From assembly GCA_017561885.1 (NCBI GenBank), contig JAFZBF010000041.1, forward strand, positions 62,001 through 126,000: 64,000 bases of DNA, in the 5' to 3' direction. Each line of letters begins with the position of its first letter. Position 1 is the first letter of the stretch. The notes under the pieces were generated by a model. The model was given only the letters and a program-made list of their open reading frames with translations. It was not told where the DNA came from and searched no databases. Positions 60,513 to 64,000 of the stretch are shown one piece after another. A program made the position numbers and the translations under genes. The DNA comes from Bacteroidales bacterium. GTDB lineage: Bacteria > Bacteroidota > Bacteroidia > Bacteroidales > UBA932.

Positions 60513-61261
60513 CCAGGTATATTATCAATGTTTTTCTCCTCCTTCTCATCCTGACCGGATGTGAGAAGGAGGGGTCAAGCAGAAATAAGGAGAAACTCTT
60601 TTTCGGAACTGTCTGGAAGTTGGACAAGGTAGATTATTATCTTGACGGACAACTGGTCAGCAGCTCTGCACACAACGCCGATAATGCCCTTTATGTACAT
60701 TATTTCGAGGACTTGTCAATAACGATCTATTTAGAAGACGGACGATATAGAAGTTATGTTCAAACCCACAACATATCTGATTTCCATATCAACATAAGCC
60801 CTAATGTGCCTGAAAGAGTGGTCACTTCCGTCACTCAGACATCTATGGTTATAGAGACGGATGGGTTGGAACATATGATATATCCGGAGAGTTTCGACTA
60901 CAATCACTCTGTCGCTTATTACTCTGCTGCAAAGAAGAGTTCTTTGGCATCTTCTTTCGAAGGCGAGTGGCATAATTACAAGGCGGAGTTGTACAGAGAT
61001 GGCCAAGAAGTTTTTTCTAATGATCAAGATTATCGAGTCAAGTATTCCAAGGATGGTCTCGTCACCTACTCGGACCCGGCCTTATCAGTCCAAGGCAATA
61101 ATTATCTGCTGATTGATGACAAACTTGCGTTCAGCCAGTTGGTCTCGCCTTGGACGCAAACAGTCTGGACCGTTAGCATAAATGGTGACGAAATGGTTCA
61201 GGAGGAATCGTCCCCAACCATACTTGGCACCATGAAGTATTATTTTCGCAAAGTCAAGTAA
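60509..61261 (+). CDS. orphan lipoprotein gene at the end of the ara operon
   Basis: 250 residues. Lipobox LTGC gives Cys18. The mature protein is beta-rich with a repeated lipocalin-like pattern (FGTVWKLDKVDYYLDGQLVS, then EGEWHNYKAELYRDGQEVF), so perhaps two similar domains; no family is recognised. By eye the base composition is clearly more AT-rich than araA-araB, and the codon use differs, which points to late arrival or weak selection. It overlaps araB by 4 bp and so may be translationally coupled. It converges on the GH29 gene with a 4-bp gap. Confidence 0.75.
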   Translation: MTRYIINVFLLLLILTGCEKEGSSRNKEKLFFGTVWKLDKVDYYLDGQLVSSSAHNADNALYVHYFEDLSITIYLEDGRYRSYVQTHNISDFHINISPNVPERVVTSVTQTSMVIETDGLEHMIYPESFDYNHSVAYYSAAKKSSLASSFEGEWHNYKAELYRDGQEVFSNDQDYRVKYSKDGLVTYSDPALSVQGNNYLLIDDKLAFSQLVSPWTQTVWTVSINGDEMVQEESSPTILGTMKYYFRKVK

Positions 61262-61265
61262 AATC

Positions 61266-62678
61266 TCAGTAGAGCCCGACGTTGTCGAGCGCGATGCAGG
61301 CCTTTGAGGCCAGGATGTTGACCCGGATGGCAGTTGTTGTCACCGGGTCAAATCTTATTATGCGTTTGTTGCCGATGGTGGTCTGTTCGTCGAGAGTCTG
61401 CCATTGGCCGTCCACAAGGGCTTCCACGCTGAATCGCTGCACTCTCTGGCCGAGGGCGATATGTTCCTGCAATACAATCTTGCTGAGCGTGACGGGCTTG
61501 CGGAAGCTGGCGGTCAGGGAAGCTTCGGTGACGCCGTCGTCAGTTGCCCAATAACCCTCCCCCGCCACTTTCGAGGCCGCGAATCTGCGGGCCTTGCCGC
61601 GTACGTTGCTGGCCTCAAACCGCGCCTCTTCAGCATAGTTATGCGCGAATTCTTTCTCGATGGCTTCGCCGAACGCAATGAGGTTTGCCGAGTCTATGGG
61701 ATGTATCAGGCCTCTGCGATCCGGCGGCACGTTAAGTATGAGGTTTCCGTTGCGTCCTATCGACTTGTAGTATATGTCCATCAACTGTTCCACGCTCTTC
61801 ACGCGGCTGTCCTCCCTCTCGTGATAGAACCATCCGGGACGTATCGACACGTCCACCTCGGCAGGCAGCCAGTCGGTGCCGTCCTCCTGCCCGTGATTGA
61901 GGGCATAGGTATCGGCATGTCCCGGTGCGAACTCGGCCTTGTTGAGCGTGCACCAGTTGGTCTCACCCGCAAAACCCGCCTCGTTGCCCACCCAGCGGCA
62001 GTCGGGTCCGCCGTCGGAGAACATAATTGCCTGAGGCTGCTTCTCGCGGACTATCTCCCAGGTCACCGGCCATTCATAATATGTGAGATTGTCAATTGTG
62101 CGGCGCTCGTCAGCACCTCCGTACCAGCCGTCACCGCCGTTGGCGCCGTCGAACCACACTTCGAAGATGTCGCCGTAGTTCGTCAGCAGCTCGGTCAACT
62201 GGTTGCGGTAATAGTCGATATATGCCGGCGTGCCGTAGTCGGGATGGTTGCGGTCCCAGGGAGAGAGATACACGCCGAACTTCAGGCCATATTCCCGGCA
62301 GGCATCGCTCACTTCGCGCACCAAGTCGCGGCCGTACGGCGAGTTCATAATGTTATGCTCCGTATATTTGGTATCCCACAGGCAGAAGCCGTCGTGGTGT
62401 TTGGCAGTCAGGACGATGCCCTTGAAGCCGGCGTGACTGACAATGTCCGCCCACTGGCGCGGGTCGCAGGCCGTGGGATTGAATATCTGCTCGCTTTCAT
62501 CGCCGTAGCCCCATTCTAGGTCTGTGAAGGTGTTGGTAGTGAAATGTATGAAGACGTAGCGCTCCAACTGGTGCCAGTTCAGCTGCCTTTCGCTCGGAAT
62601 AGGACCGCAGGGTGCAGGCTCGCTCACCCTCGTGCATGCAACCGCAAGAAGCGCAATAAACAAACAGAATCTTTTCAT
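61266..62678 (-). CDS. alpha-L-fucosidase (GH29), lipoprotein
   Basis: 470 residues from the ATG at 62678. Lipobox AVAC gives Cys15. GH29 signatures: WGYGDESEQIFNPTACDPRQ, GIVLTAKHHDGFCLWDTKYT, FGVYLSPWDRN and nucleophile Asp177 in EVWFDGANGG. Residues about 345-470 look like a discoidin/CBM32-type domain (SLTASFRKPVTLSKIVLQEH). It removes alpha-1,2, 1,3 or 1,4 fucose from host glycans, or in some members alpha-galactose; the substrate is not fixed by sequence. It is likely monocistronic. Confidence 0.92.
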   Translation of the reverse strand: MKRFCLFIALLAVACTRVSEPAPCGPIPSERQLNWHQLERYVFIHFTTNTFTDLEWGYGDESEQIFNPTACDPRQWADIVSHAGFKGIVLTAKHHDGFCLWDTKYTEHNIMNSPYGRDLVREVSDACREYGLKFGVYLSPWDRNHPDYGTPAYIDYYRNQLTELLTNYGDIFEVWFDGANGGDGWYGGADERRTIDNLTYYEWPVTWEIVREKQPQAIMFSDGGPDCRWVGNEAGFAGETNWCTLNKAEFAPGHADTYALNHGQEDGTDWLPAEVDVSIRPGWFYHEREDSRVKSVEQLMDIYYKSIGRNGNLILNVPPDRRGLIHPIDSANLIAFGEAIEKEFAHNYAEEARFEASNVRGKARRFAASKVAGEGYWATDDGVTEASLTASFRKPVTLSKIVLQEHIALGQRVQRFSVEALVDGQWQTLDEQTTIGNKRIIRFDPVTTTAIRVNILASKACIALDNVGLY

Positions 62679-62716
62679 AGTGTCAGGTTTTATACAAAGA
62701 TACATAAAACAAGTAA

Positions 62717-62744
62717 GGGCCGGCTCGTTATGGCGAACCGACCC
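62717..62744. terminator. weak hairpin between GH29 and helicase genes
   Basis: GGGCCGGCTCG, loop TTATGG, CGAACCGACCC: 11 pairs of which two are G-T type. On the minus strand it is followed by a moderately T-rich stretch, so it may end the helicase transcript. Confidence 0.4.
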
Positions 62745-62810
62745 TGTCCCTGACCTAAACTAAAACTATGATAAACTTCGAGATGAAAATAAGCAAACTC
62801 TGTGCCACAA

Positions 62811-64000
62811 TCAGTCGCGAGCCACCCGAAGTTTAGCAAATTTTAGCAAGAGTGTTTTTGTACTGCCGTCTTCAAATTTCACAACAGCCTTCATACCAGC
62901 ACCTTCCCCGTCGAAAGAAAGAATTGTGCCGAAACCGAAGCGGTCGTGCTCGACCCGCTGACCGACGCGGAGAGAAGCTATGGGATCGGGAGTGAAACCG
63001 GAAGTCGGAGTATAGGAAGCCGGACGGGACGATACAGAAGTCGATGCCGGACGGACAGGCTGGGATTGAACAGGGCGTACAGGCTGCGAAGACTTGCCGG
63101 AAGAATAGCTCCACGAGGGCCTTCCGCCGCCAGAAGCATTATTCTGACCATAAGATGATCTCCCTTGCCCGTACGGGCTACCATAACGCTGGCTTCCGTA
63201 TTCGCGTCCGAACGCAGCGCCCATAGTCGCATTGGAAGCAGCCCTGGCACCAGAGCGGGAAGGCACCGAGCCGCTGAGGAAGCGTCCGTCTATCTCCCTT
63301 ATGAAGCGGCTCACGTCGTTGCTCTCGCTCTTGCCCCAGCGCATACGGTTGCTTGCGTAGGAAAGGGTAACCCCCTTCTCTGCTCTGGTGAGAGCCACAT
63401 AGAAGAGCCTTCGCTCCTCCTCGATATCGGCCGGCATAAGATCTATCGATGAAGGGAAAAGGTTCTCCTCCAAGCCGATCACGAACACATAGGGGAACTC
63501 GAGTCCCTTCGAAGCGTGGACTGTCATCAGCGATATTTTGTTGTTGTCGTCATCCCGGGTACCGTCGCGTTCCACCGCAGACAGCAGGGTGATGTTTTCT
63601 ACATACTCCGGAAGAGTGACGGTTATGTCGCCGATTACTGCATCGTCCCCGTTCGCACGGTTTTCGGTTTCCTCGTCGACATAGTCCTTGATGCTGTTGT
63701 AGAGAGCCTCGACGTTCTGGAATTTGGAAAGGCCCTCTATCGAAGTGTCTGCCTTGAAAGCAATCAGAGCTCCCGACTGGTTTCCGATTTCCAGGGCAAG
63801 TTCGTATGCATCAGTCACGGCCAGCTTCTGGTTCATTTCCAGAACCATCGCGGCGAACGCCCGGAGCTTTCCTATGGCGGCACCCTTGAGCCCCGAACCG
63901 GCCAGATCCTGGTCAGGCAGCATCACGGCGTCAAGCATAGATATGCCGCGGGAAGCGGCCAGGGTTGCCAGATGGGTGAGCGAGGTGTCACCGATTCCAC
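62811..64000 (-). CDS. UvrD/PcrA-type ATP-dependent DNA helicase, C-terminal part
   Basis: 396 codons are visible and the frame stays open to the right edge, so the N-terminus is missing. Helicase motif V/VI segments are seen: ISLMTVHASKGLEFPYVFVI (motif V), ERRLFYVALTRAEKGVTL (motif VI). A low-complexity Ser/Arg/Pro/Tyr linker of about 100 residues follows, and the end (VGQRVEHDRFGFGTILSFDG to FAKLRV) is the Tudor-like domain found in PcrA. It is a 3'-5' superfamily 1 helicase for repair and replication restart. Confidence 0.94.
   Translation of the reverse strand, partial: GIGDTSLTHLATLAASRGISMLDAVMLPDQDLAGSGLKGAAIGKLRAFAAMVLEMNQKLAVTDAYELALEIGNQSGALIAFKADTSIEGLSKFQNVEALYNSIKDYVDEETENRANGDDAVIGDITVTLPEYVENITLLSAVERDGTRDDDNNKISLMTVHASKGLEFPYVFVIGLEENLFPSSIDLMPADIEEERRLFYVALTRAEKGVTLSYASNRMRWGKSESNDVSRFIREIDGRFLSGSVPSRSGARAASNATMGAAFGREYGSQRYGSPYGQGRSSYGQNNASGGGRPSWSYSSGKSSQPVRPVQSQPVRPASTSVSSRPASYTPTSGFTPDPIASLRVGQRVEHDRFGFGTILSFDGEGAGMKAVVKFEDGSTKTLLLKFAKLRVARD

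Noticed and set aside
61404..62519. 371-codon plus-strand open frame
   Set aside because: Antisense shadow of the GH29 gene; no domain or start signal.

Overview
The window reads as a chromosomal segment from a gut- or rumen-type member of the Bacteroidales with moderately high GC. Reasons: promoters of the Bacteroidetes type (TTTG, about 20 nt, TAnnTTTG) recur, Shine-Dalgarno sites are mostly absent, there are many SPII lipoproteins, a TonB-dependent receptor and dense glycoside hydrolase clusters. No phage, insertion sequence, CRISPR array or rRNA was seen. No gene-free stretch exceeds 300 bases; the largest (42925-43134) is filled by a cluster of short inverted repeats.

Layout. 1-4352: a truncated EamA transporter, an acyl-CoA ligase, MtgA and a lipoprotein aldose epimerase. 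4425-17785 (minus): an arabinoxylan cluster (GH10-CE1 fusion, GH31, GH51, tandem GH43-CBM6, GH78) with a membrane LytTR regulator at its upstream end and no SusC/SusD pair. 17948-21386 (plus): acyl-CoA ligase, methyltransferase, threonine aldolase. 21387-25456 (minus): a GH125-GH2 pair suited to N-glycan cores. 25576-32815: DUF4251 lipoprotein, patatin, Dtd, cupin, TrmO, a TonB receptor divergent from an AraC regulator, and two paralogous barrel-like proteins. 32901-35788 (plus): a tightly coupled NUDIX, nitroreductase, HAD and LD-carboxypeptidase operon. 35785-39884: an EF-hand/amphipathic-repeat protein, MgtC, DUF2461, a CcsBA cytochrome c assembly fusion, a gene relic and a rubredoxin. 39991-42924: kdgK-kdgA-uxuA. 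43135-50409: DUF456, EamA, serpin, lipoprotein flavodoxin, uxaC, CobW GTPase, DUF4493/DUF6359 lipoprotein. 50583: tRNA-Lys. 50732-61261: two divergent arabinose operons (symporter-araD-galM-plug protein-GH92, and araA-araB-lipoprotein). 61266-64000: GH29 and the C-terminal part of a UvrD/PcrA helicase.

How the genes fit together (inference): xylanase, arabinofuranosidases and xylosidase strip glucuronoarabinoxylan. Arabinose enters by the SSS symporter and goes through AraA, AraB and AraD to the pentose phosphate pathway. Glucuronate goes through UxaC, an unseen fructuronate reductase, UxuA, KdgK and KdgA. GH125, GH2, GH92 and GH29 point to host or fungal glycoprotein and mannan use. araA and uxaC share an identical 16-nt core promoter segment, which hints at joint control of the two sugar-acid and pentose branches.
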